Assembly: GCA_963770315.1 (NCBI GenBank)
Contig: CAVYPC010000002.1
Span: 620,001 to 684,000, forward strand
DNA length: 64,000 nucleotides
Source of the DNA: VRUE01 sp963770315
Lineage (GTDB): Bacteria > Actinomycetota > Thermoleophilia > Solirubrobacterales > 70-9
Direction: 5' to 3'
The position numbers and the translations under genes are program-made. The notes beneath the pieces are model-generated. The model was not told the origin of the DNA. It was given only the letters and a program-made list of their open reading frames with translations, and ran no database searches. Of this stretch, positions 7,155 to 13,973 are shown piece after piece (the stretch's first letter is position 1; every line of letters starts with the position of its first letter).

Positions 7155-7202
7155 CGCCGGGGGTGGTCCACTTTTCAACCGGCAGAAGTGGTCCGGTTTT
7201 CA
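7155..7202 (-). repeat. IS21 right terminal inverted repeat
   Basis: Inverted, imperfect copy of 5000-5048, with the two TTTTCAAC-type motifs at 7172 and 7197. The final CA at 7201-7202 is taken as the element boundary because the integrase remnant resumes directly beyond it. Confidence 0.75.
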
Positions 7203-7991
7203 ACCGGCGTTGACACCGGCCGCCTTCAGTGCCTTCCTGAACCGCTGCACAAGCGGGCCGTGGAGGAGACCTCGCCGCTCAGCGGATTGGCGAAGACGAG
7301 GTCGTCTTCGCCCGAAAACGGGAGCGCAGCTGATGGCCCCGCAGCTCGCCCGCGACTCGGCTTGCCAGAGGCACCGAGCGTTCGCCGCTGCGCGACTTCG
7401 GCGTCGACCAGTGACCGCGGCTGTAGTTGCGGCGCACGCGGATCCGCTCCGCCTCCCAGTCGACGTCTCGCCAGCGCAGTGCGAGGAGCTCCCCTTGGCG
7501 CATCCCGGTCAGGTAAAGACCTGTGAGAGGAGCTTGAAGATGCCCGAGCGCGTCCTCTCCGCCTTACCGGCCGCGGTGAGCGCAGACATGAAGCCTTCGA
7601 CGTCGCTCTTCCTCACCCGGTTGACCATGAGCTCGCCGAAGCGAGGCAGCAGGTGAGCGCGAAGGATCGCCCGGTAGTTGTCGAGGGTCGTCGCCTTCCG
7701 CCCGAGTGATTCGAGTTCGCGGAGCATCAATTCCGCGGTGCTCGCGAACGAGACGCTCGCGCCGGCCTCGGGCGGGCGCTCGCGAACCATCAGTCGCCGT
7801 AGCTCGGCCTCGGCCTGGGTGCGGTTCAGTCCCTCCCCGGTGCCGCGGCGCAGCTTGAGTCCCAGGCGACGGTTGACTCGCCGGCCGCCCAGATACCAGC
7901 GGCCGTACCAGTCCCCCCGGCCGTTCGCTCTTTCTTGGACATAGAGGGTGCCGGTGCCGTGCGGGCGGCGCATGCTGGCCTTGTCTTCCAT
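7203..7991 (-). pseudogene. Tyrosine recombinase (integrase) pseudogene, N-terminal and middle parts
   Basis: Minus-strand start ATG at 7991 has a strong AAGGAGGA site. The N-terminus has an arm-binding-like domain (GTLYVQERANGRGDWYGRWY) and a SAM-like core-binding domain (LRAHLLPRFGELMVNRVRKS). The frame stops at 7509. After a deletion, catalytic-domain sequence resumes in another frame: LTGMRQGELLALRWRDVDW with the first catalytic Arg. Further shifts give DDLVFANPLSGEV and then GPLVQRFRKALKAAGV up to the IS21 end. The C-terminal piece lies beyond the IS at 4860-4999. It sits beside the tRNA-derived repeat at 8242, where an integrase of an older element would be expected. Confidence 0.75.
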
Positions 7992-8213
7992 TGTTCCTCC
8001 TTGAGGCATGCCCCTGGCGGGGGATCGATTTTGAGCCTCAGAGCACGCGCATCGACCCTTCTCGGGCACAAAACCGGTGGTTTTCCCCTGCGTGGGGAAT
8101 TGACTCGCCTACGCCTGGGAACTCGGGAAGAGGCGCAACGGTATGCGGCATTGCTGCCAAAACGGTCCGCAATGGACCGTAGGGCAGCAGTGCCGAAATT
8201 CGTGGCTTTGATT

Positions 8214-8240
8214 GAAAGGCTCCCATTTGCGGGAGCTTTC
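8214..8240 (-). terminator. Rho-independent-like terminator beside the left attachment repeat
   Basis: A hairpin with GCTCCC/GGGAGC arms extended by GAAA/TTTC, followed by TTTC on the minus strand. It lies directly downstream of the tRNA-derived repeat, so it is probably the original tRNA-Leu terminator, now displaced by the inserted element. Confidence 0.5.
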
Positions 8241-8241
8241 G

Positions 8242-8296
8242 ATGCGGCTGAATGGAGTCGAACCATCACGTCCCGTTAGGGACACAAGGCCCTCAA
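8242..8296 (-). repeat. Left attachment repeat (tRNA-Leu 3' fragment)
   Basis: Identical over 55 bp to 13092-13146. It covers the anticodon-to-3'-end part of the tRNA-Leu gene. Beyond 8296 the match stops and no 5' half of a tRNA follows, so this is an attachment-site copy and not a functional tRNA. Confidence 0.9.
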
Positions 8297-8386
8297 ACCG
8301 AGGCCGTGCCGCTTGCTAGAGCGGAAAACGACCTACAGAGCCAATCCATTCCGGCCGAATCCGGTTGAAACCGGCTGCTTCGGGGG

Positions 8387-8410
8387 CTGACTGGCGCACC
8401 ATTGGCGCAC
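8387..8410 (+). promoter_or_regulatory. Putative integrase arm-binding sites, left end
   Basis: Contains CTGACTGGCGCAC followed by a second TGGCGCAC. The same CTGACTGGCGCAC, with a neighbouring GGCGCAC, occurs near the right end at 13002-13020 in the same orientation. Direct repeats near both ends of an element suggest arm-type sites for its integrase. Confidence 0.45.
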
Positions 8411-8447
8411 GGCTATGTCGGCGCGCGCCCCTAGGATCGCCCTAATC

Positions 8448-9098
8448 ATGGCCACTGCGCCCGATCTGATCATCGAGCAGCTCTCCGAAATCATCCTTGA
8501 TCGCCGCGACTCCGCGAACGGTAACGGCTACCTAGGGGACTACGATGCAACGCGAATCGCCACGCGAGCACGAGCGGCGATTAGGCGCTTTGCTCCTCCG
8601 GGAAGTGCGTACGAGGATGAGGCGACTACTGCTGTCGAATTGGACCACAACGGCTCGTGGAAGGCGGAGCAGCTAACCGCGATCGTCCACGCACTACGGG
8701 ACGACTATCGATTCGGCGGTATGGCCTCAGTTGAGGCGATCGTTCACGCTGATTTGTTTGACGACTTTCTCGATATGGCTAATGAGTTGCTTGCCAAGGG
8801 ATTCATCGGGCCTGCTGTTGTCCTGGCAGGAACGGTTCTAGAGGAGCAGCTTCGGAAGCTCGCCAGGAAGCACGAGGTTGATATCACCGATGAGAGGGGC
8901 AGAGCGAAGTCGGTAGAGGTCCTGGGGGTAGACCTTCGCAAGGCAGAGGTAGTCACCGAGGTTCAGCGAAAGAGCGTGACTGCCTGGTACGCACAGAGGA
9001 CGGAGGGAGCTCACGGCCGCCCCGAGAATCTCAACGACGGCGAGGTCGAGCGCATGATCGACGGAGTCCGCGACTTCGTGGCGCGCTATCCGGCTTAA
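8448..9098 (+). CDS. HEPN-like protein of unknown function
   Basis: A 216-residue protein if the second ATG (8448) is used; an in-frame ATG at 8415 is the alternative. TAGGAT at 8432-8437 lies 10 nt before 8448, which favours the shorter form. The C-terminal half is helical, with FLDMANELLAKGFIGPAVVL and GTVLEEQLRKLARKHEV, then AWYAQRTEGAHGRPENLNDG. The R-T-E-G-A-H string fits the R-x4-H signature of HEPN ribonucleases. HEPN domains are common in abortive-infection and toxin systems; that role is inferred. It is the first cargo gene of the integrative element and may act alone. Confidence 0.5.
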   Translation: MATAPDLIIEQLSEIILDRRDSANGNGYLGDYDATRIATRARAAIRRFAPPGSAYEDEATTAVELDHNGSWKAEQLTAIVHALRDDYRFGGMASVEAIVHADLFDDFLDMANELLAKGFIGPAVVLAGTVLEEQLRKLARKHEVDITDERGRAKSVEVLGVDLRKAEVVTEVQRKSVTAWYAQRTEGAHGRPENLNDGEVERMIDGVRDFVARYPA

Positions 9099-9107
9099 GG
9101 CCCTAGG

Positions 9108-9521
9108 TCAGTGCAACTGATTCGGGTAGCGTCCGTGGATGCGTTTGTGCGCTCGCTCGTAGACGCTGCGGGTCCTCGGGTTCTCAGGGTGGCGCTCGCC
9201 GAAAGCGATGAAATTCCAGACAAGTGCGCCCTCATCCGTCTTTGCCAGTCGGAAGACGAAGCCGTAGGGTGCGGCTGAGGCCCCTTTCGCATCGAGCGGG
9301 ACATAGAGCTTGCTGCACCCCGTCAGCTCCGTGCCGTCGTCACTCGACGTTTCGCATCGCTTCCATACGAGTTTCGCCTTAGCGCCTTCGATCTGCCTGC
9401 GGGCGCGCTCGGCCTGTATGCGTGCCGGCGACCGAGGGTCCAAACGCCCTACCTCTTCCTCCCAGGCTGGCGAGCGGAACTTGATGGATACCGGCGGCAC
9501 GTTTTGTCTCGGCGAAGGCAT
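9108..9521 (-). CDS. Unknown 137-residue protein, toxin-like context
   Basis: I do not recognise the family. The protein is basic, with IQAERARRQIEGAKAKLVWKR, then SKLYVPLDAKG, APYGFVFRLAKT, NFIAFGERHPEN and a His/Arg-rich end, VYERAHKRIHGRYP. The alternating strands and conserved-looking R/H residues resemble small RNA-binding or RelE-like toxins in general character only. A -10 box TATCCT on the minus strand (9528-9533) ends 6 nt before the ATG, so it probably has its own leaderless promoter. It lies 73 bp downstream of a small acidic protein, so a toxin-antitoxin pair is possible. Confidence 0.5.
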   Translation of the reverse strand: MPSPRQNVPPVSIKFRSPAWEEEVGRLDPRSPARIQAERARRQIEGAKAKLVWKRCETSSDDGTELTGCSKLYVPLDAKGASAAPYGFVFRLAKTDEGALVWNFIAFGERHPENPRTRSVYERAHKRIHGRYPNQLH

Positions 9522-9594
9522 CGGCGCAGGATATGCGCCTCCCAGGATCGTTACCGCAAGGCGGACCGACAGGCCCGACCATAGGGCTTATGAG

Positions 9595-9813
9595 CTAGCC
9601 CTCTCCGTCCGTGGGGAAGTCGCCGGCGACCCGCTCGAAGTCCTCAGCGGACGCGGGTTTCGTTCCCCATCCCTTTTCAAGCTCGGTTATCGGCGTGATC
9701 GGCGGCTCAAGCGTGAGGCCGCCCTGTCGATCGGGTACCACCTCGTAGCGACGACCGCCGACCTCGACGACCTCGCCAATCTCCAAGTCGAGCTTCTTCA
9801 CGGCGGTTGCCAT
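9595..9813 (-). CDS. Small acidic protein, possible antitoxin
   Basis: A 72-residue protein starting MATAVKKLDLEIGEVVEVGG, with a short strand-rich N-terminus (RYEVVPDRQGGLTLEP) and an acidic end (ASAEDFERVAGDFP). No family was recognised. A -10 box TATCCT at 9821-9826 (minus) ends 7 nt before the ATG without a Shine-Dalgarno sequence. Its size, charge and place upstream of the basic 137-residue gene fit an antitoxin, but this is inference. Confidence 0.5.
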   Translation of the reverse strand: MATAVKKLDLEIGEVVEVGGRRYEVVPDRQGGLTLEPPITPITELEKGWGTKPASAEDFERVAGDFPTDGEG

Positions 9814-9876
9814 AGATCAAAGGATAGAGGGGAGCGCTGCTGACATCCACTGACTGACTTGAGGCGAACGCATCAC

Positions 9877-10929
9877 CTATAGCGCTTCGATCGCGGCGGC
9901 CGCCTCATCAAGTCCATGGTGGCCCTCGAACAGCGCAACCCCGCTTGGGACCAGGCCTCGGCCACGCGCAAGCTCGCAAGACCGCCTGTCCGCCGTCACG
10001 ATGTCGCATCGCGACAAGCCGTAAGTGAGATGCCAGAGGTCATGCAGGTCGCCTCGTTGCGGCGAAATACGCTTACCGTCAGCGCTGAGGGCGGCGAGGA
10101 GAAACGAAACGAGTCGCATCGTTGGCAGGTTGCACACGGCCTCGCTTTCGCAGAAGGCTCTGGGTTCCGCTTGGATCTTCGGGAATCGTTCTCTGATGAC
10201 GTTTGCCATATACGCGACTTCGGCAAAGCGGGTGTAGATCAGGAGCGCTGAGCCGGCTTGGGCTTGGGTATCACCTGTGGCCATAACTAGTGCTGCCTGC
10301 TTCGCCAACTTCGTACCGTACGCTGCGCAGTAATCTGGATCGGCTAGGGGCGCGAGGTAGTGTCGAATTTGCTGCTTGAGATTACCTTCAGCGATCTCAC
10401 TCCATTCGTAATTGCCTCGAAGTTCAATGTGGGCGGCGGTCAGACCCTCGCTCGTGCGACGGTCGTGTTCAGCTTCGTCTACGAGTGATGGTTGTCCCTC
10501 GACCTCATACTGTTCATTCATCCATCTGGTTTGAAAGGCGTTGAGCGGTGGATTATCGGGATCGTCCCGAAACGCCTCTCGCCAAGTCAAGGGTTCACGG
10601 TCCTCGCAGAACTCGCGGGCTGCGGCAAACAGCTCAGCCGAGATCAGCTCATTGTCGAACTTCATCCGAAGATCGCGGGTATACGTTCGGAGGGTCCGCA
10701 CATTCGCGTTCAACGTCGGTCCTGACCCTAAGAGGGCAAGCTCATCTTCATGCCAGGGTGAACCGACGCAGATCGCGGCATCTCTTTCCATTGCGATGTC
10801 TAGCGCCTTCATAATCGCGCGGGCGGCTGGATCGTCCTTTGCGATGGCGTCGTAGGTAGAGGTATCGAGATAGATAAGCGCCCGTGTAGTGGCAGGTTTA
10901 CGCCGGCACTTGTCTACCCCGAAGTCCAC
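9877..10929 (-). CDS. PIN-like domain protein, 350 residues
   Basis: The N-terminus reads ALIYLDTSTYDAIAKDD, the first strand and acidic site of a PIN-like fold. The C-terminus has RGDLHDLWHLTYGLSRCDIV followed by TADRRSCELAR, which matches the later acidic sites and T-x-D motif. The ~220-residue helical insert between them makes it much larger than VapC toxins. GTG at 10929 is the only plausible start. Proteins of this build occur as stand-alone nuclease-like cargo in genomic islands; the function is unknown. It is transcribed away from the integrase and its start overlaps the truncated Xre fragment on the other strand. Confidence 0.55.
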   Translation of the reverse strand: MDFGVDKCRRKPATTRALIYLDTSTYDAIAKDDPAARAIMKALDIAMERDAAICVGSPWHEDELALLGSGPTLNANVRTLRTYTRDLRMKFDNELISAELFAAAREFCEDREPLTWREAFRDDPDNPPLNAFQTRWMNEQYEVEGQPSLVDEAEHDRRTSEGLTAAHIELRGNYEWSEIAEGNLKQQIRHYLAPLADPDYCAAYGTKLAKQAALVMATGDTQAQAGSALLIYTRFAEVAYMANVIRERFPKIQAEPRAFCESEAVCNLPTMRLVSFLLAALSADGKRISPQRGDLHDLWHLTYGLSRCDIVTADRRSCELARGRGLVPSGVALFEGHHGLDEAAAAIEAL

Positions 10930-11058
10930 ACCGTGGTCAAACTTGCCTCCGCCCTCGACGCCTCCATTGACGACCTGATCGAGGGCATCGCCTGGACCCC
11001 CGGCAGTGTCCAGCGGGGCGGGTTCGGGCTGCCGGGCTCATCTGCCCCATGGGCGTGA
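10921..11058 (+). pseudogene. C-terminal fragment of an Xre-family regulator
   Basis: A plus-strand frame reads HTVVKLASALDASIDDLIEG and then IAWTPGSVQRGGF, the last helices and tail of an Xre-type DNA-binding domain. The N-terminal half is absent because the frame runs into the divergent PIN-like gene. Its TGA overlaps the first codons of the integrase, so it is probably the truncated remains of a regulator that once preceded the integrase. Confidence 0.55.
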
Positions 11059-12242
11059 CGGGAGATGCCGAGGGGATCAGGAAGCGGCACTCGAAAGGTT
11101 GCAGTGCCGGCGACGGCGGGCGCTGCAACTGCAATGCGGGGTGGGAGGCGTCGGTTTACCTGACCAGGGAGGGTCGGAAGCTGCGGAGCACCTTCGCCCG
11201 CGAGGCGGAGGCCAAGACCTGGCGAGCAGACGCGCTGGCGGCAGCCAATGCACGCAGCCTGCGCACGCCATCTCAGATCACGGTCGAGCAGGCAGCTTGG
11301 CTTTGGCTGGAGGCGGCGCGAACCGGCGCGGTGCGCGATCGCTCCGGCCACCACTACAAGCCGGGCACCCTGCGGGAATACGGACGGGCTCTCAGCCTGC
11401 GTGTGCTCCCGGAGTTCGGAGGCACCCGGCTCTCGGAGCTGACGCGGGCCGACCTGCAGGACTTCGTGGACCGGCTGCTCGGCCGCAAGCTTGCGGCCAG
11501 CACGATCCGCAACACGATGAACCCGCTCCAGGCGATCTACCGTCACGCCGTTCGCCGCGAGCTGGTCGTTGTTAATCCGACGCGCGAAGTCGACCTCCCG
11601 GCGGCGCGCGGGCGACGGGAGAAGATCGCAACGGCCTCTCAGGCAGCGCGGCTGATTGCTGCCGTCCCGGACTCGGATCGGGCGATCTGGGCGACGGCCT
11701 TCTATGCCGGACTGCGACGCGGCGAGCTACAAGCGCTTCGTTGCTCTGACATCGACCTCGGTCGATCCGAGATCACCGTCGAGCGCTCTTGGGACCAATG
11801 CGAGGGGCCGATTGCGCCGAAGTCAAAGGCGGGTGTTCGCACGGTGCCCATCCTTTCCGTCCTCCGCGATCACCTCGACGCGCGTGCGCTCGGGACCGGC
11901 TCAGACCTGGTGTTCGGGCGCAGGCCGGACGAACCCTTCGGCCCGAAGGCCATCACGGACCCTGCCAAGCGCGCCTGGGCGGCGGTCAACGAGCGCGAGC
12001 GCGAAGAAGCTGCGCAGGAGGGACGCAACCCCGACCTTCTCCCGGCGCTCACGTTCCACGAGTGCCGCCACACCTTCGCGTCACTGCTGATCGACGCCGG
12101 GGTCAACCCGAAGGCGATTCAGGAGTTCATGGGTCACGCGACCATCGAGGAGACCTTCTCGCGCTACGGCCACCTGATGCCCGGCGCTCGCGATCAGGCT
12201 CGCGAGCTGGTCGATGCCTATATGGATGCAGCCAGTCGATGA
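11049..12242 (+). CDS. int: Tyrosine recombinase (integrase) of the tRNA-Leu element
   Basis: A 397-residue phage-type integrase. An N-terminal basic domain with a Cys pair (residues ~10-60) likely binds arm sites. A SAM-like core-binding domain spans ~75-175 (LREYGRALSLRVLPEFGGTR). The catalytic domain has R223 (AGLRRGELQAL), K258/K260, H337-x-x-R340 (FHECRHTFAS), H363 (MGHATIEE) and Tyr373 (TFSRYGHL). All six catalytic positions are present, so it should be active. It should recombine the 55-bp sites at 8242 and 13092 to integrate or excise the element. It is unrelated at the detailed level to the decayed integrase at 7203-7991. Confidence 0.93.
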   Translation: MGVTGDAEGIRKRHSKGCSAGDGGRCNCNAGWEASVYLTREGRKLRSTFAREAEAKTWRADALAAANARSLRTPSQITVEQAAWLWLEAARTGAVRDRSGHHYKPGTLREYGRALSLRVLPEFGGTRLSELTRADLQDFVDRLLGRKLAASTIRNTMNPLQAIYRHAVRRELVVVNPTREVDLPAARGRREKIATASQAARLIAAVPDSDRAIWATAFYAGLRRGELQALRCSDIDLGRSEITVERSWDQCEGPIAPKSKAGVRTVPILSVLRDHLDARALGTGSDLVFGRRPDEPFGPKAITDPAKRAWAAVNEREREEAAQEGRNPDLLPALTFHECRHTFASLLIDAGVNPKAIQEFMGHATIEETFSRYGHLMPGARDQARELVDAYMDAASR

Positions 12243-12252
12243 CAGTTGCGCT

Positions 12253-12987
12253 CTACAGAGGTCCACTCAGACCCGGAAGGTCGGGCGTTTCTCGTGCCGG
12301 CTCATTGTGGATCGTCTCGATCTGACCACCCGCGCCGTCGCTCACCCGTTCAACCCGCGGCGAAACGGCCGGCTCCAACGGGTTCTCCTTAATGACCTTG
12401 AGCATGGTGTCCAGTTCAAACGTCGTGGGGTCGAACACCCGGATACTTGGCGATCCATGCTTGGTCACAGGCTGTCGTAGCTCATCAATGATCGGCTCGA
12501 CGCGACTGGGAGCCGTTAGTTTCAGGGCATGTCGTCGTTTCCAAAGTAGTCGCGCCACGCGATGCCGACGACCCTCAGTCGCCCTGATGGCGATCAGCGC
12601 TCGATCGGCTTCATGTTGTCGGTCACGCCACCGATGCAGTGCTGCTGTCTTAGCTTCTGCGCGGGCCCGGCCATAAGCGTCGCTGTACAAGATGTGCGTT
12701 CCTTGAGAGGCCATCCTTTCCTCAATCTCAGTCAGCGCCTGCTTGAGGCTCCGATAGTGGTCTGCGGCCCAAAGTTCTAAATCCTCGTCAATGACACGCG
12801 CCTCAAAGTCGTGTCGCTCGACTTCTCCGCGAATCGCGGCGAGCTTGAGAAGAACCCAGGCCGCTCCCGCGAGCAGAGCGCCGATTGCTCCTCCTGCGAG
12901 TCCGATCAGCAATGCTTCGGTGGTCGATGGGCCAGCCGGGTCCACGCACACATGCTGAATCACCGAGCAGACGTCGACGACCACCAA
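12253..12987 (-). CDS. Membrane-anchored coiled-coil protein, unknown
   Basis: A 244-residue protein with one N-terminal membrane segment (ALLIGLAGGAIGALLAGAAW, residues ~25-45), then a basic, charged helical region (residues ~50-170) and an acidic, probably flexible tail. TTG at 12987 is the assigned start and is not well supported. The gene converges on the integrase with an 11-bp gap and lies near the right end of the element. No family was recognised. Topology suggests a cytoplasmic domain tethered to the membrane. Confidence 0.5.
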   Translation of the reverse strand: MVVVDVCSVIQHVCVDPAGPSTTEALLIGLAGGAIGALLAGAAWVLLKLAAIRGEVERHDFEARVIDEDLELWAADHYRSLKQALTEIEERMASQGTHILYSDAYGRARAEAKTAALHRWRDRQHEADRALIAIRATEGRRHRVARLLWKRRHALKLTAPSRVEPIIDELRQPVTKHGSPSIRVFDPTTFELDTMLKVIKENPLEPAVSPRVERVSDGAGGQIETIHNEPARETPDLPGLSGPL

Positions 12988-13001
12988 CCACGCATCTCAC
13001 A

Positions 13002-13020
13002 GGCGCACTGACTGGCGCAC
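13002..13020 (+). promoter_or_regulatory. Putative integrase arm-binding sites, right end
   Basis: GGCGCAC is followed by CTGACTGGCGCAC, the same 13-mer found at 8387-8399 near the left end. Orientation is the same at both ends. About 70 bp separates it from the right attachment repeat. Confidence 0.45.
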
Positions 13021-13063
13021 GAGCGGTGCCGTGGGAGCCCGCCAGTTGGCCCCCCCAGACGCA

Positions 13064-13088
13064 AAAACCCCCGCCGAGCGGGGGTTTT
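13064..13088 (-). terminator. Terminator downstream of tRNA-Leu
   Basis: A perfect 11-bp stem, AAAACCCCCGC/GCGGGGGTTTT, with a 3-nt loop. Read on the minus strand it ends in a run of T (GGGGGTTTTT) just after the tRNA 3' end. It lies on the element side of the attachment repeat, so the element supplies the tRNA with a replacement terminator. Confidence 0.75.
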
Positions 13089-13091
13089 GCC

Positions 13092-13146
13092 ATGCGGCTG
13101 AATGGAGTCGAACCATCACGTCCCGTTAGGGACACAAGGCCCTCAA
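13092..13146 (-). repeat. Right attachment repeat (within tRNA-Leu)
   Basis: A 55-bp segment identical to 8242-8296. It covers the tRNA from the anticodon loop to the 3' end, so insertion leaves an intact tRNA gene. Confidence 0.9.
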
Positions 13147-13178
13147 CCTTGCGCGTCTACCAGTTCCGCCACAGCCGC
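13093..13178 (-). tRNA. tRNA-Leu(GAG)
   Basis: An 86-nt class II tRNA on the minus strand. The acceptor stem GCGGCTG/CAGCCGC is followed by discriminator A. The D-arm (TGGCGGAACTGGTAGACGC), a long variable arm and a T-arm with GGTTCGACTCC are all present. The anticodon stem CAAGG/CCTTG encloses TTGAGGG, giving anticodon GAG, which reads CUC/CUU leucine codons. CCA is not encoded. Its 3' half is the target of the integrative element. Confidence 0.93.
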
Positions 13179-13290
13179 TCGAGGGCGGTCGATTCTAGAT
13201 GTTTGGCCTTGAAGCGGCTTGCGAGTGGGTGGGAGGCAGGTTGCCGAGGGTCTCCATGACTTGCGAGTGTCCGCATCGCTAGGTACTCTG

Positions 13291-13304
13291 CGAACAAGTG
13301 TTCG
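13291..13304 (+). promoter_or_regulatory. SOS box (LexA operator) upstream of lexA
   Basis: CGAACAAGTGTTCG matches the Gram-positive/actinobacterial LexA box CGAAC-N4-GTTCG. It lies 43 bp before the lexA start, consistent with autorepression. Confidence 0.9.
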
Positions 13305-13346
13305 AACGTCTTTGCGCGTTGCAGCGCTAATGAGGAGGAGCGCCGG

Positions 13347-13961
13347 GTGGATCTGGACCTGACCAAGAGGCAGAAGGAGATATTCGACTTCATCGGTCGC
13401 TACGCGGCGAAAACCGGCTATCCGCCGACCGTGCGCGAGATCGGCAAAGCGGTCGGCCTTCATTCCTCCTCGACCGTTCATGCCCACCTCGCCAACCTGG
13501 AGAAGATCGGCTTGCTACGTCGCGATCCCTCTAAACCGCGGGCGATCGAGCTGCTCTTCGACAAGGCCAAGAAGACGATCATGCCCGAGGGCTCGGGCCT
13601 GCCACTGGTCGGCCAGGTCGCCGCGGGAGAGCCGATCCTCGCCGAGGAGAACATCGAGGAGTACCTCGAGATCCCCGACGTGATCGGAGGCGAGGACGGC
13701 GACTACGTTCTCCGGGTTCGGGGCGAAAGCATGGTGGAAGCCGGCATCTTCGAGCGCGACTACGTGGTCGTCCGGCCGGTCGACGACGCGACCGACGGCG
13801 AGATCGTCGTCGCCCTGATTGGCGAGGAGGCGACGGTGAAGCGCTTCTTCCGTGAACCCGACCACATCCGCCTGCAGCCCGAGAACGAGACGATGGAGCC
13901 GATCCGCAGCGCCGAGGTCTCCGTCATAGGGCGGGTCATCGGCGTGCTCAGAAAAGTCTGA
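13347..13961 (+). CDS. lexA: SOS repressor LexA
   Basis: A 204-residue LexA. The GTG start has GGAGGAG upstream. The N-terminal winged helix (residues ~1-65, PPTVREIGKAVGLHSSSTVH) binds SOS boxes. The C-terminal S24 peptidase-like domain has the Ala93-Gly94 cleavage site (QVAAGEP), catalytic Ser128 (GESMVEAG) and Lys165 (ATVKRFF). Activated RecA triggers self-cleavage and induces DNA-repair genes; this is established for the family. An SOS box precedes the gene. All key residues are intact. Confidence 0.97.
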   Translation: MDLDLTKRQKEIFDFIGRYAAKTGYPPTVREIGKAVGLHSSSTVHAHLANLEKIGLLRRDPSKPRAIELLFDKAKKTIMPEGSGLPLVGQVAAGEPILAEENIEEYLEIPDVIGGEDGDYVLRVRGESMVEAGIFERDYVVVRPVDDATDGEIVVALIGEEATVKRFFREPDHIRLQPENETMEPIRSAEVSVIGRVIGVLRKV

Positions 13962-13973
13962 CGCAGCGAGCCG

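Larger units (their letters stand above)
5000..7202 (+). mobile_element. IS21-family insertion sequence (about 2.2 kb)
   Basis: A complete element with istA and istB flanked by related inverted ends. The left end starts TGAAAACTGGACCAC at 5000. The right end, read inward on the minus strand from 7202, starts TGAAAACCGGACCAC. Similarity continues for about 50 bp, including a second internal GAAAA-type motif. The element therefore has TG...CA termini, as IS21 members do, and a typical size of 2203 bp. It sits inside a decayed integrase gene. No clean short target duplication is obvious at the junctions. Confidence 0.85.
8242..13146 (+). mobile_element. Integrative element in tRNA-Leu(GAG), about 4.85 kb
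   Basis: Perfect 55-bp direct repeats at 8242-8296 and 13092-13146 bound a segment containing an intact tyrosine recombinase. The right copy is the 3' half of a complete tRNA-Leu gene; the left copy is an orphan 3' fragment. This is the hallmark of site-specific integration into a tRNA 3' end. Cargo is a HEPN-like protein, two small genes of unknown function, a 350-residue PIN-like protein, an Xre fragment and a membrane/coiled-coil protein. No replication, conjugation or phage structural gene is visible, so it is a small, probably mobilisable or satellite-like element. Confidence 0.88.

Noticed and set aside
8242..8340. A second tRNA-Leu gene
   Set aside because: Only the 3' half is present. 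Beyond 8296 there is no matching D-arm or acceptor strand, so it is an attachment-site copy.
12253..12987. Phage holin or excisionase assignment for the membrane/coiled-coil protein
   Set aside because: It is too long and has only one membrane segment for a holin, and it has no DNA-binding motif for an excisionase. It was left as unknown.
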